From NCBI GenBank assembly GCA_937975915.1, contig CALJTY010000031.1:62001-126000 (forward strand): a DNA stretch of 64,000 nucleotides, written 5' to 3'. A program made the translations under genes and the position numbers. Positions 51,737 to 61,121 of the stretch are shown piece by piece (positions within the stretch are counted from its first letter, which is position 1; every line of letters starts with the position of its first letter). This DNA is from an uncultured Acidimicrobiaceae bacterium (GTDB lineage Bacteria > Actinomycetota > Acidimicrobiia > Acidimicrobiales > RAAP-2). The notes below the pieces were generated by a model. It did no database searches, was not told the DNA's origin, and saw only the letters and a list, made by a program, of their open reading frames with translations.

Positions 51737-53547
51737 TAGTGGGCCTCCTCAAGCAGAGCTTTTAGTTCTTGTGGGATAGGTAGAAGCGGTGACTCGGTAG
51801 TTTCGATCGGACTGTCCCAATTTCCACCGTTTGATGAGTGAGCCAAGTTGAACTTCGAGAATTCCTCACTGGCGGTTGGGAAGTCTTCACGAGTGTGACC
51901 ACCGCGCGATTCCTTGCGGAACGACGCACCAAGTGCCACGGTCTTGCAGACCGCGAGCATGGCAGGAAGGTCAGTAGTGAGGTTCCAACCTGGGTTATAA
52001 GCGCGTCCACCCTTAACAGCAATGTTCTTAACTCGCTCAGTGAACTTGTCTAGTTCGCCTAGAGCAAAGTCGAGCTCACTCTGTGTACGGATGATTCCAA
52101 CATTCGCCTGCATCATTTCTTGTAGGTCGTGCTGGATGGTGTACGGGTTCTCGCCTTCAGTGCGCTCAAACGGAGCAAGTGCTTCCTTGATCGCAGCTTC
52201 GACGGCGCTTTGGTTGAGTGATGTTGCAGCCTGGCCACTTAGTACGTAGTCAGCAGCACCAGCACCGGCGCGCTTTCCAAAGACAATGAGGTCACTAAGC
52301 GAGTTTCCACCGAGACGGTTGGCTCCGTGCATTCCACCCGCTACTTCACCAGCGGCAAAGAGACCAGGGGCTGCGGTAGCTGCAGTATCTGCATCTACCT
52401 GCACGCCACCCATGATGTAGTGACAGGTTGGTCCGATTTCCATTGCTTCACGCGTGATGTCAACGCCAGCCAGTTCCATGAACTGGTGGTACATCGAAGG
52501 GAGGCGACGGCGAATGAATTCAGCTGAGCGACGACTTCCGATGTCGAGGAATACACCACCGTGTGGTCCTCCTCGTCCAGCCTTCACCTCAGTGTTAATG
52601 GCGCGAGCCACTTCGTCACGTGGAAGAAGTTCTGGCGGGCGACGACCGGCATTGTGGTCGTCGTACCAAAGGTCACCTTCTTCTTCAGTTTCAGCAGTTT
52701 CAGCACGGAACATTGGAGCGACATAGTTGAACATGAAGCGCTCACCAAGTGAGTTGCGAAGCACTCCACCGTCTCCACGAACACCTTCAGTTACGAGGAT
52801 TCCTCGAACACTGAGAGGCCACACCATTCCGGTTGGGTGGAACTGGATGCATTCCATGTCGATCAACTTGGCGCCGGCCCACAGAGCCATGGCGTGTCCG
52901 TCTCCGGTGCCTTCCCATGAGTTCGATGTGAACTTCCAAGACTTTCCAGCTCCTCCAGTTGCAAGGATGACTGCTTTTGCAGCGAAGGTTACAAACTCAC
53001 CACTGGCACGGTGGTAGGCAACACAGCCAGCCACGCGACCAGCGTCATCGTGCACGAGCTTCAATACCTTTACTTCCATGAACACGTCGGTGCCCATAGA
53101 AACAACTTTTTGCTGCAGTGTGCGAATGAGTTCTAGACCAGTACGGTCACCAGTGTGGGCGAGTCGTGCGTAGCGGTGACCACCGAAGTCACGTTGCAAG
53201 ATCTTTCCGTCTTTGGTGCGGTCAAAGAGTGCGCCCCATTGTTCGAGTTCAAGAACGCGCTCTGGAGCTTCTTTCGCGTGAAGTTCTGCCATGCGGTAGT
53301 TATTGAGGTACTTTCCTCCACGCATGGTGTCACGAAAGTGAACCATCCAGTTGTCTTCTTCGTACACGTTTCCCATGGCGGCAGCCATGCCACCTTCAGC
53401 CATAACGGTGTGTGCTTTTCCAAGCAGTGACTTGGTGATGATGCCAACCTTAAGTCCGCGCTGCTTGGCTTCAATGGCGGCACGAAGTCCGGCGCCACCG
53501 GCACCGATGATGAGGACGTCGTAATCGTGGTGTTCGTAGTTACTCAC
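51736..53547 (-). CDS. sdhA: Succinate dehydrogenase flavoprotein subunit
   Basis: 603 residues. The FAD loop DVLIIGAGGAGLRAAIEA, the covalent-FAD region KAHTVMAEGGMAAAMGN, and the active-site HPTGMVWP, GANRLGGNSLSDL stretches are visible. It oxidises succinate to fumarate. The GTG start has AAGGA nearby. It is transcribed after the membrane anchor, with sdhB overlapping. Confidence 0.95.
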   Translation of the reverse strand: MSNYEHHDYDVLIIGAGGAGLRAAIEAKQRGLKVGIITKSLLGKAHTVMAEGGMAAAMGNVYEEDNWMVHFRDTMRGGKYLNNYRMAELHAKEAPERVLELEQWGALFDRTKDGKILQRDFGGHRYARLAHTGDRTGLELIRTLQQKVVSMGTDVFMEVKVLKLVHDDAGRVAGCVAYHRASGEFVTFAAKAVILATGGAGKSWKFTSNSWEGTGDGHAMALWAGAKLIDMECIQFHPTGMVWPLSVRGILVTEGVRGDGGVLRNSLGERFMFNYVAPMFRAETAETEEEGDLWYDDHNAGRRPPELLPRDEVARAINTEVKAGRGGPHGGVFLDIGSRRSAEFIRRRLPSMYHQFMELAGVDITREAMEIGPTCHYIMGGVQVDADTAATAAPGLFAAGEVAGGMHGANRLGGNSLSDLIVFGKRAGAGAADYVLSGQAATSLNQSAVEAAIKEALAPFERTEGENPYTIQHDLQEMMQANVGIIRTQSELDFALGELDKFTERVKNIAVKGGRAYNPGWNLTTDLPAMLAVCKTVALGASFRKESRGGHTREDFPTASEEFSKFNLAHSSNGGNWDSPIETTESPLLPIPQELKALLEEAH

Positions 53548-53556
53548 AAATAATCC

Positions 53557-54372
53557 TTAGAAGAGACGGAAGTCGGTAATAGCGCCAGATGCAACGAGTC
53601 GCACAAAGACGTCAGTAAGGGCAACGAAGATAAGTGAAGCCCACGCGAACTTCATGTGGTTTTCGTTGAGTGGAGTAATGAACTTCCACAAACGGTGACG
53701 AACTGGGTGGTTCGAGAATGTCTTGAGAGATCCACCACAGAGGTGGCGACATGCGTGACAGCTAAGTGAGTAGAGCCACAGCAGTGTTGCGTTCACGGTG
53801 AGAACAATTGTTCCGAGTGTTACTCCAAAGCCAATGCCTGGCTGGTGGAACGCACGAAGTGCGTCGTAGGTGAGTAGGCAGTTGAAAACAATTCCGAAGT
53901 AGAAGAAGTAACGGTGAGCGTTCTGCATAAGAAGCGGGAATCGAGTTTCACCGGTGTACTTCTTGTGACCATCTGAAACTGCACAAGCTGGTGGTGACCA
54001 CCAGAACGCACGGTAGTAACTACGTCGGTAGTAGTAACAGGTGAGTCGGAACCCGAGAGGGAAGATAAGAATCAAGAATGCAGGCGAAAGCGACCAGCCA
54101 CTTAGAGCGAAGCCAATCTGTGATCCTTCAACGCAACTTGATGCGAGGCATGGTGAGAAGAATGGACTGATCAGGTCACGGTGCATCATTGCGCCCACGT
54201 AATAGTTGTGAGGGTTAAATGCCGACCACGTCGAATACACAACGAATGCTGTGAGAATCGAAACAGTAACGACTGGCTGTAACCACCAGCGATCTTGTCG
54301 AAGTGTTTTAACTGCGGGTCCTCCACGGACTCCGCTGAGAACTACATCTGTTGAACTTTCAATAACTGCCAC
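53557..54372 (-). CDS. sdhC: Succinate dehydrogenase membrane anchor, Rv0249c (Sdh1) type
   Basis: 271 residues from a GTG at 54372, with AAGGAG 5 bases upstream; a longer frame upstream is not supported. About five hydrophobic segments (VVTVSILTAFVVYS, LILIFPLGF, FGIVFNCLL, LGTIVLTVNATLLWLYS, FAWASLIFVALTDVFVRLV) with several His and Cys. Size and placement match the single-subunit anchor of the mycobacterial Sdh1 complex (273 residues) rather than separate SdhC/SdhD. Heme ligands were not assigned. Confidence 0.85.
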   Translation of the reverse strand: MAVIESSTDVVLSGVRGGPAVKTLRQDRWWLQPVVTVSILTAFVVYSTWSAFNPHNYYVGAMMHRDLISPFFSPCLASSCVEGSQIGFALSGWSLSPAFLILIFPLGFRLTCYYYRRSYYRAFWWSPPACAVSDGHKKYTGETRFPLLMQNAHRYFFYFGIVFNCLLTYDALRAFHQPGIGFGVTLGTIVLTVNATLLWLYSLSCHACRHLCGGSLKTFSNHPVRHRLWKFITPLNENHMKFAWASLIFVALTDVFVRLVASGAITDFRLF

Positions 54373-54482
54373 CACTACTCCTTGGGGGACGGTGTTGCTT
54401 TCGTTCCATACTAGGCAATTTGGCCACAGACCAAAACAGCAAATGTCCAATAATGGCTTAGGTTCTAGGAACTTTTGAAATG

Positions 54483-54510
54483 AAAAAGTCCCCGGGTTTC
54501 CCCGGGGGCT
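54483..54510 (-). terminator. Intrinsic terminator after the cta operon
   Basis: On the minus strand, AGCCCCCGGG pairs with CCCGGGGACT (one G-T) with a 4-base loop, followed by TTTTTC. It separates the ctaCDF operon from the downstream sdh operon. Confidence 0.88.
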
Positions 54511-54523
54511 TTGAGCGAAAAAA

Positions 54524-54916
54524 TTAGTGCTTCCCGCCTCGGCGACCCTCTCCAGAGCCACCCAAAACGGCCCATCCGCCAAGGAAAAGTCCTGGCAACA
54601 AGAACCAGATTCCGAACACGAGGGCGAGCACTGAGAAGAACGCACCCATGCCTAGAACGAATGGCCAAATAGAACTACCCGGGAATGTTCCAACAAAACC
54701 AGCACCCTCTTCTTGAGTGGCGTTCGGATTGTCTTCTGGACGCTCCTTCATGCGACGACTCCACCAGTAGTAGTAGCTACCTGGCAAGAAGCAGAGCAAC
54801 ATTCCAGCGAACATCATTACGCCACCGGCGTTTTCTACACTCCAGCGCCAGTAGACGGCACACATGATGCCGAAGAACAAGCCGAGTGAAAGAAGAATCT
54901 TTGATTCGGTCTTCAT
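54524..54916 (-). CDS. ctaF: Actinobacterial cytochrome c oxidase subunit IV
   Basis: 130 residues from the ATG at 54916, which shares a base with the ctaD stop. Four hydrophobic segments in two pairs, with the family-specific YWRWSVENAGGVMM and LCFLPGSYYYWWSRRM, match actinobacterial subunit IV. It is a structural subunit of the aa3 oxidase. The C-terminus is Gly/Arg-rich. Confidence 0.9.
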   Translation of the reverse strand: MKTESKILLSLGLFFGIMCAVYWRWSVENAGGVMMFAGMLLCFLPGSYYYWWSRRMKERPEDNPNATQEEGAGFVGTFPGSSIWPFVLGMGAFFSVLALVFGIWFLLPGLFLGGWAVLGGSGEGRRGGKH

Positions 54917-56598
54917 TAGGCGTTCACACCGTCGTTGTTGTGACCGTGAGCAAGAGCCTTGTGCTCTGGGTGGTTGTAGTCCCAGGTTGGACGCTCTGAG
55001 CGAATCTTTGGCAGACGGTAGAAGTTGTGGTGAGGTGGTGGAGAAGTTGTGAACCACTCAAGTGTGTGTCCGTCCCATGGGTTGTCACCAGCTGGGTACT
55101 TCTTCCAGCTCACTACAACGTTCACTACGAAGAGGATTGTCGAGATACCAATCAGTGCAGCACCCAAGGAGCTGAGCTGATTAAGGAACTGCCACTGCGC
55201 GTCGTGTGGGTAGACCGCCATACGACGAGGCATTCCGCGAAGACCCAAGAGATACTGAGGGAAAGTGAATAACTGGGTACCAATGAAGAGGAACCAGAAC
55301 TGTGACTTACCAATCTTCTCGTTTAACAAGAAGCCAGTCATCTTTGGACCCCAGTAGTAGAGGCCAGCCATTCCACCAAGTACGAGTGCCATAACTACCG
55401 AGTGGAAGTGAGCAACAACGAAATAGGTGTCGTGGGTAAAGAAGTCAAGTGGAGGACTTGCGAGGTAGATACCAGTGAGTCCACCAATGAGGAATGTGAT
55501 TACGAATCCAATGGACATCAACATTGCGGTTGAGAACCAGACTTGACCACGCCACATTGATCCAATCCAGTTGAACATCTTGATTCCGGTTGGAACTGCA
55601 ATGAGCAGACTCATGGCTGAGAAGAATGGCAACAAAACAACACCGGTTGTGAACATGTGGTGAGCCCACACGCCGAGTGACAATGCAGCAATAGTGAGTG
55701 TTGCGAAGATCATTCCCTTGTAACCAAAAGTTGGCTTCTTTGAGAACACTGGAATGATTTCTGAAACCATTCCAAAGAATGGCAACGCCAAGATGTACAC
55801 CTCAGGGTGACCCCAGAACCAGAAGATGTGTTGCCACAGAACTGGCACACCACCACCGGCGACCGAGAAGATGTGCGTTCCAAAGTGACGGTCGCAGTAC
55901 AACATGATGAGCCCAGCAGTAAGTACTGGGAACGCGAGAAGAATCAAGATTCCAGTTACGAGCATGTTCCAAGTGAAGATTGGCATGCGGAACATTGTCA
56001 TTCCAGGAGCACGTAGATAGAAGATTGTGGCCGTGAGGTTTACACCTGTGAAGATTGCAGAGAATCCAGTAAGAAGAAGAGCACCAATCCAAAGGTCGGC
56101 TCCTGCTCCTGGTGAGTTCATTGAGTTAGAGAGCGGTGCGTATCCCACCCATCCGAAGTTTGCAGCTCCACCAGAAGTAAAGAAGCCTGACAACATCGTG
56201 ATGCAACCAGTTAGATACAACCAGTATGACAATGCGTTTAGTCGTGGGAACGCCATGTCTGGTGCGCCAATTTGAATCGGAACAAGGAAGTTAGCGAGCG
56301 CACCGAAGGCAAATGGGCCAGCGAACAAGTAGATCATTACTGAACCGTGCATTGTGAATAGCTGGTTGTACTGAGCAAGTGAAACAAGTCCAGCGTTTGG
56401 TGCTGCGAGCTGGGCGCGAATGATTTCAGCAAAGAGACCACCAATGACGAGCATCATCACGGCAGTGATGGTGTACGACATTCCAATGACCTTGTGGTCA
56501 GTGGTTGTCATCCACTTGAGAATTCCAGTTGGTCCGTGATGTTCTTCGTGACCGTGGTCTTCTTCGTGAACGTGGGTTGGGTTTAATACATCAGTCAT
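54916..56598 (-). CDS. ctaD: Cytochrome c oxidase subunit I
   Basis: 560 residues, 12 membrane helices. His ligands are evident: TMHGSVMIYLF (heme a), WGHPEVYILALPFFG (CuB His with the cross-linked Tyr), HHMFTTG (CuB His pair) and HFHSVV (heme a3 and a). It reduces O2 and pumps protons. His-rich ends flank the core. It lies between ctaC and ctaF with one-base overlaps; ctaE (subunit III) is not in the window. Confidence 0.97.
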   Translation of the reverse strand: MTDVLNPTHVHEEDHGHEEHHGPTGILKWMTTTDHKVIGMSYTITAVMMLVIGGLFAEIIRAQLAAPNAGLVSLAQYNQLFTMHGSVMIYLFAGPFAFGALANFLVPIQIGAPDMAFPRLNALSYWLYLTGCITMLSGFFTSGGAANFGWVGYAPLSNSMNSPGAGADLWIGALLLTGFSAIFTGVNLTATIFYLRAPGMTMFRMPIFTWNMLVTGILILLAFPVLTAGLIMLYCDRHFGTHIFSVAGGGVPVLWQHIFWFWGHPEVYILALPFFGMVSEIIPVFSKKPTFGYKGMIFATLTIAALSLGVWAHHMFTTGVVLLPFFSAMSLLIAVPTGIKMFNWIGSMWRGQVWFSTAMLMSIGFVITFLIGGLTGIYLASPPLDFFTHDTYFVVAHFHSVVMALVLGGMAGLYYWGPKMTGFLLNEKIGKSQFWFLFIGTQLFTFPQYLLGLRGMPRRMAVYPHDAQWQFLNQLSSLGAALIGISTILFVVNVVVSWKKYPAGDNPWDGHTLEWFTTSPPPHHNFYRLPKIRSERPTWDYNHPEHKALAHGHNNDGVNA

Positions 56599-57461
56599 TA
56601 GTTAGCTCCACTACTAGAAGTCGGCTTGGTGTCGACGTGTGATGACGTTTGCTGCGAGGCTGCGTTCTTTGCGGCGTTGTAAGCGGCAATTCCGGCTGGC
56701 GTATTAAAGCTCTTTAGCCACACTTGATATGCCTCTGGCGTTACAACTTTTACCTTGAAGAACATGAGTGAGTGATAGAGACCACAGAGCTGTGTGCACT
56801 GTCCGAAGAATGTTCCGGTCTTTAATGCGTTGAATGTGAATTCGTTCTTGATTCCAGGTTGAGCGAATCGAGAGAAGTTGAAGTCATGAACGTAGAAACC
56901 GTGAATTACGTCTGATGAGCGAAGGTTGATGTGTACGTTTTCGCCAGCTGGGATAACCATTTCAGGTGACGCAGTAGTTTGCCCGTAGACCAGTGCGTAC
57001 GAGCCTGGGTACGTGAACTTCCAACCCCACTGGAACGCGAGAACATCGACGGTGACGTCGGTCTTAGGGTTAGCAACCACTTTGTTTTCGACAACAAGCG
57101 TTGCGGCGAAGAGTCCAATAATTACAAGAATCGGAATGATGGTGTACAGCACTTCGGCAGGCAAGTGGTATTGCACTTGGCGAGGAATTACATCGTCTGA
57201 TTTGCGACGGTAGCGAAATGCAGCCCAGACAATAAGAGCGAAGGTGAAACCACCAATGATCACTGCAGCGACAGAGAACCACTGCCAGAGATGGAACACA
57301 GACTGTGAAGATGTGGTGTCACCCTCCACCGCTCCGAACTTAGGCAGGGTGCAACCCGCAAGGGCGAGTGCAGCGATTGGGAGGGCAGCGATTAAACGCA
57401 GGCGACGTGTACGACGCTTGCGAATCGGTGCATCCTGTGGGGGCAGGGTAGTAGATTCCAC
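56598..57461 (-). CDS. ctaC: Cytochrome c oxidase subunit II (lipoprotein)
   Basis: 287 residues with GTG start. A lipobox LALAGC near residue 36 indicates a lipoprotein anchor. Two membrane helices follow (about 62-85 and 105-125), then the CuA cupredoxin domain with SSDVIHGFYV (His), GQCTQLCGLYHSLMFF (two Cys, His, Met). It accepts electrons for subunit I. The Ala/Ser/Thr tail is low complexity. It is first in the ctaC-D-F operon. Confidence 0.95.
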   Translation of the reverse strand: MESTTLPPQDAPIRKRRTRRLRLIAALPIAALALAGCTLPKFGAVEGDTTSSQSVFHLWQWFSVAAVIIGGFTFALIVWAAFRYRRKSDDVIPRQVQYHLPAEVLYTIIPILVIIGLFAATLVVENKVVANPKTDVTVDVLAFQWGWKFTYPGSYALVYGQTTASPEMVIPAGENVHINLRSSDVIHGFYVHDFNFSRFAQPGIKNEFTFNALKTGTFFGQCTQLCGLYHSLMFFKVKVVTPEAYQVWLKSFNTPAGIAAYNAAKNAASQQTSSHVDTKPTSSSGAN

Positions 57462-57532
57462 GGCTAAACCTTAGTGACTATTTCGAATGTTTTGTCAAAG
57501 GCCAAGGCTAAAAGCGCTGGCTATTTGTTGTG

Positions 57533-57733
57533 TTACTGACCGGCCTCTGGAGCCTTTGGCTCAGTGGTGTCTGTTGCTTCAGTTTTTGCAGTCTTAAGAC
57601 CCTTTTCAAACTCGTTCTTAGCCTGGCCAAGATTGCGAGCAAGCTTTGGAATTGCTGAACCACCGAAGACAAGAACTGCAACTACAACTATTACGACCAC
57701 AAGGTCTGGTCCAAAAACGTTACCTAAGAACAC
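57533..57733 (-). CDS. tatA: Twin-arginine translocase subunit TatA/E
   Basis: 66 residues from a GTG at 57733, picked because AAGGAG lies 6 bases upstream; an in-frame start at 57763 has no such site. A single N-terminal helix (about 8-24), the hinge FGGSAIPKLARNLGQ, an amphipathic helix and an acidic tail are typical TatA. It forms the pore for folded Tat substrates, for example the sulfotransferase and perhaps the DoxX-Rieske protein encoded here. Confidence 0.92.
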   Translation of the reverse strand: MFLGNVFGPDLVVVIVVVAVLVFGGSAIPKLARNLGQAKNEFEKGLKTAKTEATDTTEPKAPEAGQ

Positions 57734-57836
57734 TGGTTTCTCCTTTGTCGTGTCTTCTCCCACAGTAGTACGGGTTGCTAAAGAGTGCCTATTGTCCTGA
57801 AATTAAGCATTAATTGACATTTGAGTAAAATGGTTC

Positions 57837-58502
57837 ATGGCCAAGTTCCCCCGTGACACCTTTCGAGACTCGCTCTCGGTTTCGCTCACCGTGGGCGCCT
57901 ACGGCGTGGCCTTTGGAGCTGCGAGCATTGCTGCCCATTTCTCAGTTCTCCAGACCTGCCTCTTCTCCTTGCTCACCTTTACCGGGGCGAGCCAGTTCGC
58001 AGCCGTTGGCGTGGTCGCAGCCGGAGGAGCAGGGCTCAGTGCCGTAGCTGCCGCCACACTGCTCAGCACTAGGAACGCTCTGTACGGAATGCAAATGTCG
58101 CCACTTCTAAAGGTGCGAGGTCTAAAAAAGATCGCAGCAGCTCACGTCACCATCGACGAGTCAACCGGCGTTGCTCTCGCCCAGACTCCTCGCGGCACTG
58201 AGGCCATGCGCACGGGTTTCTGGCTGACCGGCCTCGGCGTTTTTATTTTCTGGAACATTTTCACGTTGCTCGGTGCCCTTGGTGCCAAGGCCCTGGGTGA
58301 TCCGGCGTCCTTCGGACTCGATGCTGCAGTTCCGGCGGCATACCTCGGGCTCTTGTGGCCACGACTGCAAACAAATTTCTTGCGACTAGTTGCAGTTGCG
58401 TCAATGATCTTCGCGCTGGCGATTACTTCGTGGCTCCCGGCGGGACTTCCAATCATTATGTCGGTACTCATGGCGATTGCATTTGGGTGGCGAGAAGTAT
58501 GA
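57837..58502 (+). CDS. azlC: AzlC-family branched-chain amino acid exporter, large subunit
   Basis: 221 residues, about six membrane segments. The AzlC signature VGAYGVAFGAAS and FTGASQFAAVGV are at the N-terminal part. With AzlD it exports branched-chain amino acids or analogues. It ends in an ATGA overlap with azlD, confirming a pair. Confidence 0.9.
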   Translation: MAKFPRDTFRDSLSVSLTVGAYGVAFGAASIAAHFSVLQTCLFSLLTFTGASQFAAVGVVAAGGAGLSAVAAATLLSTRNALYGMQMSPLLKVRGLKKIAAAHVTIDESTGVALAQTPRGTEAMRTGFWLTGLGVFIFWNIFTLLGALGAKALGDPASFGLDAAVPAAYLGLLWPRLQTNFLRLVAVASMIFALAITSWLPAGLPIIMSVLMAIAFGWREV

Positions 58503-58813
58503 GTCAGTCAATGATGTGGGCCGTGTTACTTGGCACCAGTGTTTTTTGTTTCGCAATCAAACTGCTTGGCCACTACATTCCAGAAACGTGGCTCTCTCAC
58601 CCGAGACTGCAACGCATCAACGCACTCATTCCTATTTCGCTACTCAGCGCTTTGATCGTGGCCCAGGGTTTGGTCATAAAGACTCACATTGTTATTGACC
58701 ACCGTTTAGCGGGTGTTGGTGTGGCCCTCGCTGCATTACTTGCCAAGATGCCATTTCCCGTGGTGGTTGTGAGCGCAGCGGTCGCTTCAGCCCTCGCGTA
58801 TCACTTGCACTAA
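58499..58813 (+). CDS. azlD: AzlD-family branched-chain amino acid exporter, small subunit
   Basis: 104 residues from the ATG at 58499 (ATGA overlap with azlC). Four membrane segments and the family traits AIKLLGHYIPE, RINALIPISLLSALI and VGVALAALLAKMPF. It is the obligate partner of AzlC. No regulator lies next to the pair. Confidence 0.9.
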   Translation: MSQSMMWAVLLGTSVFCFAIKLLGHYIPETWLSHPRLQRINALIPISLLSALIVAQGLVIKTHIVIDHRLAGVGVALAALLAKMPFPVVVVSAAVASALAYHLH

Positions 58814-58866
58814 AAAATCTGGCGCCATTTGTGACAAACTGCGCTTAGAAACGATGGGGAGAAATC

Positions 58867-60267
58867 ATGTCTAAAGAACTCTGGCAAGAATCGGCAACAA
58901 CACTTGCTAAAAAAATCAAGAGTGGCGAAACGTCGTCACGAGACGTAATTGAATCGCATCTTGGTCGAATCGAAGACGTCAACAAATCTATTAACGCAAT
59001 TGTTGAAATTTATCCCAACGAAGTCCGACGAAACGCAGACGCCGCTGACGCTGCGCAGAAGAGCGGTGCACCGCTCGGTGCGCTTCACGGTGTTCCCTTC
59101 ACGGTGAAGGTGAATCTGGACCTTGCGGGACACGCCACAACGCAAGGCTCTGTTGCGCTGAAGGACAACGTTGTTAGTGGTAACGCTCCAGTCGTTGAAC
59201 GCATGCTTGAAGCTGGTGGTGTGGCACTTGGTCACACCAACATGCCTGACCTCGGGCTACGTATCAATACGCAGTCCGCACTTCACGGTGATACGCACAA
59301 CCCTTGGCGTCACGGCGTCACAGCCGCTGGTTCTTCTGGTGGAGAAGCCGCAGCAATCTCATCTGGCATGAGCCCAATCGGACTTGGAAACGACATTGGC
59401 GGCTCGCTTCGAAACCCTGCTTACGCCTGTGGCATTGCGTCAATCAAACCCTCTAGAGGACGCGTTCCTGGTGGCAACCCTTCAGACCCGTATCCAATGA
59501 ACCTCAACGCTCAGATCATGTTGGTTGATGGCGTTCTTGCCCGCACTATTGAAGACGTGCGCACTGGACTTGAAGCAATTATGGGTGCGCATCCGAGTGA
59601 CCCCATTTCAATCTCTGCGCCGTTTAGAGGAACTCCAGTTCCTAAGCGTGTTGCCTTGGTGCCAGAACCAGTTGGTGGATCAACGCATCCAGACGTCGCA
59701 GAAGGTGTTCGCATTGCTGGACGTGCACTTAGAGCAGCAGGCTACGAAGTAGAAGAAATTGAAATACCAATGTTGAGCGCGGCCTATTCCAACTGGGGCC
59801 AGCTCATGATGCAAAATTCAGATCAGAACTACGAGATCTTTAAAAGTGCAATTGGTGAAGGCGGAATGAGATTTCTCGACCTCACGGGCGCTGGTCACGT
59901 TCCAATGACAACTGCAGACCTGCACGAAATGCACAACACACGTCACACGATTGCAAAAACTTGGCGCAAGTTCATGTCGCAGTATCCACTCATTGTCGGA
60001 CCAACGTGGACGCAACCACCGTTTGAACATGACTTTGACACTAAAGACACCGAGTCAGCGTGGGCAGTAATTGAAATGTACCGCTTCGTGTTGCCAGCAA
60101 ACTTGCTCGGGCTTCCGGCTGCGTGCGTCGCAACGGGCGTGGCGAACGGACTACCGACTGGCGTGCAAGTAATGGGCGACATGTTCCGTGAAGACGTTTG
60201 TCTTGATGCTGCTGAGGTGATTGAGAGCGCAGTAGGAGTATTAACCCCTATTGATCCTCGGAGCTAA
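58867..60267 (+). CDS. Amidase-signature hydrolase
   Basis: 466 residues. The Ser-cisSer-Lys triad is visible: Lys in PFTVKVNLDLAG, the signature AGSSGGEAAAISSG, and the nucleophile region GNDIGGSLRNPA. KPSRGRVPG follows. It hydrolyses an unknown amide; the gatCAB context (gatB, gatC) is absent, so it is a stand-alone amidase. GGGGAGAAATC precedes the ATG. Convergent with the enoyl-CoA hydratase gene. Confidence 0.9.
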   Translation: MSKELWQESATTLAKKIKSGETSSRDVIESHLGRIEDVNKSINAIVEIYPNEVRRNADAADAAQKSGAPLGALHGVPFTVKVNLDLAGHATTQGSVALKDNVVSGNAPVVERMLEAGGVALGHTNMPDLGLRINTQSALHGDTHNPWRHGVTAAGSSGGEAAAISSGMSPIGLGNDIGGSLRNPAYACGIASIKPSRGRVPGGNPSDPYPMNLNAQIMLVDGVLARTIEDVRTGLEAIMGAHPSDPISISAPFRGTPVPKRVALVPEPVGGSTHPDVAEGVRIAGRALRAAGYEVEEIEIPMLSAAYSNWGQLMMQNSDQNYEIFKSAIGEGGMRFLDLTGAGHVPMTTADLHEMHNTRHTIAKTWRKFMSQYPLIVGPTWTQPPFEHDFDTKDTESAWAVIEMYRFVLPANLLGLPAACVATGVANGLPTGVQVMGDMFREDVCLDAAEVIESAVGVLTPIDPRS

Positions 60268-60271
60268 GGCG

Positions 60272-61036
60272 TTACTGACCCTGCCAGTTCGGAGCACGTT
60301 TTTCAGCGAAGGCAATGGCGCCTTCCATGGCGTCAGAACTTTTCATGATTTTTCCAAAGCCTTCATCGCTGATTGGCCATCCATCATCGTCTGACACTTC
60401 AACCGCACGCTTCATAACGTCTTTAGAAACACGAACTGCCAGTGGCGCAGACAACGCAATACGTTCAGCGAGAGCGAGAGCTTCGTTGAGTACTTCCGCC
60501 CCTGGAACAACTTTGTTCACGAGTCCGAGTGCGTAGGCACGCGTGGCGTCAATTGGGTCACCAGTGAGCGCCATCTCTAGGGCAATCGCCATTGGCACGC
60601 GCTTAGGGAGACGAATAAGTCCACCAGCGCCAGCCACGAGTCCGCGCTTTGCTTCAGGAATTCCGAACATTGCGTGGTCGGCAGCAATCACCATGTCGCA
60701 CGAGATCATCATTTCAAATCCACCAGCGAGTGCTGAACCGTTGACGGCAGCAATCAGTGGCTTAGGGAACTTGCGGTTGGTAATGCCACCAAAGCCCTTG
60801 TCGGTGCTCGGGAACTCACCGGTTGCGAATGCCTTTAGGTCCATACCGGCAGAGAATGCCTTGTCGCCTGCACCAGTGACAACAACAACCCATACGTCGT
60901 CATCAGCTTCACACTCATCGAGTGCGGTTGAAAGTGCAATCGCTGCTGCACGGTTCATTGCGTTACGTGCTTCAGGTCGGTTGATTGTTAGTAGTTCAAC
61001 GTGACCGCGTCGTTCGCGAAGTACTTCATCTGCCAT
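60272..61036 (-). CDS. Enoyl-CoA hydratase/isomerase (crotonase) family
   Basis: 254 residues from the ATG at 61036, with AAGGAG upstream; a longer frame is unlikely. The oxyanion-hole motifs KAFSAGMDLKAF and AAVNGSALAGGFEMMISCD are clear, and the catalytic Glu is probable in FGIPEAKRGLVAGAGG. It hydrates enoyl-CoA in fatty-acid or side-chain oxidation. No other beta-oxidation gene is adjacent. Confidence 0.92.
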   Translation of the reverse strand: MADEVLRERRGHVELLTINRPEARNAMNRAAAIALSTALDECEADDDVWVVVVTGAGDKAFSAGMDLKAFATGEFPSTDKGFGGITNRKFPKPLIAAVNGSALAGGFEMMISCDMVIAADHAMFGIPEAKRGLVAGAGGLIRLPKRVPMAIALEMALTGDPIDATRAYALGLVNKVVPGAEVLNEALALAERIALSAPLAVRVSKDVMKRAVEVSDDDGWPISDEGFGKIMKSSDAMEGAIAFAEKRAPNWQGQ

Positions 61037-61121
61037 GGGGACTCCTTTTACATAGCCCAGGTGGGCGCTGGGTGAAACGATAGTTGAGTACAGACAACGG
61101 TGGCGTGCGAAACTATGAATC

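Noticed and set aside
57814..57819. TTGACA upstream of azlC as a -35 box
   Set aside because: Only 18 bases separate it from the ATG, leaving no room for a -10 box and leader.
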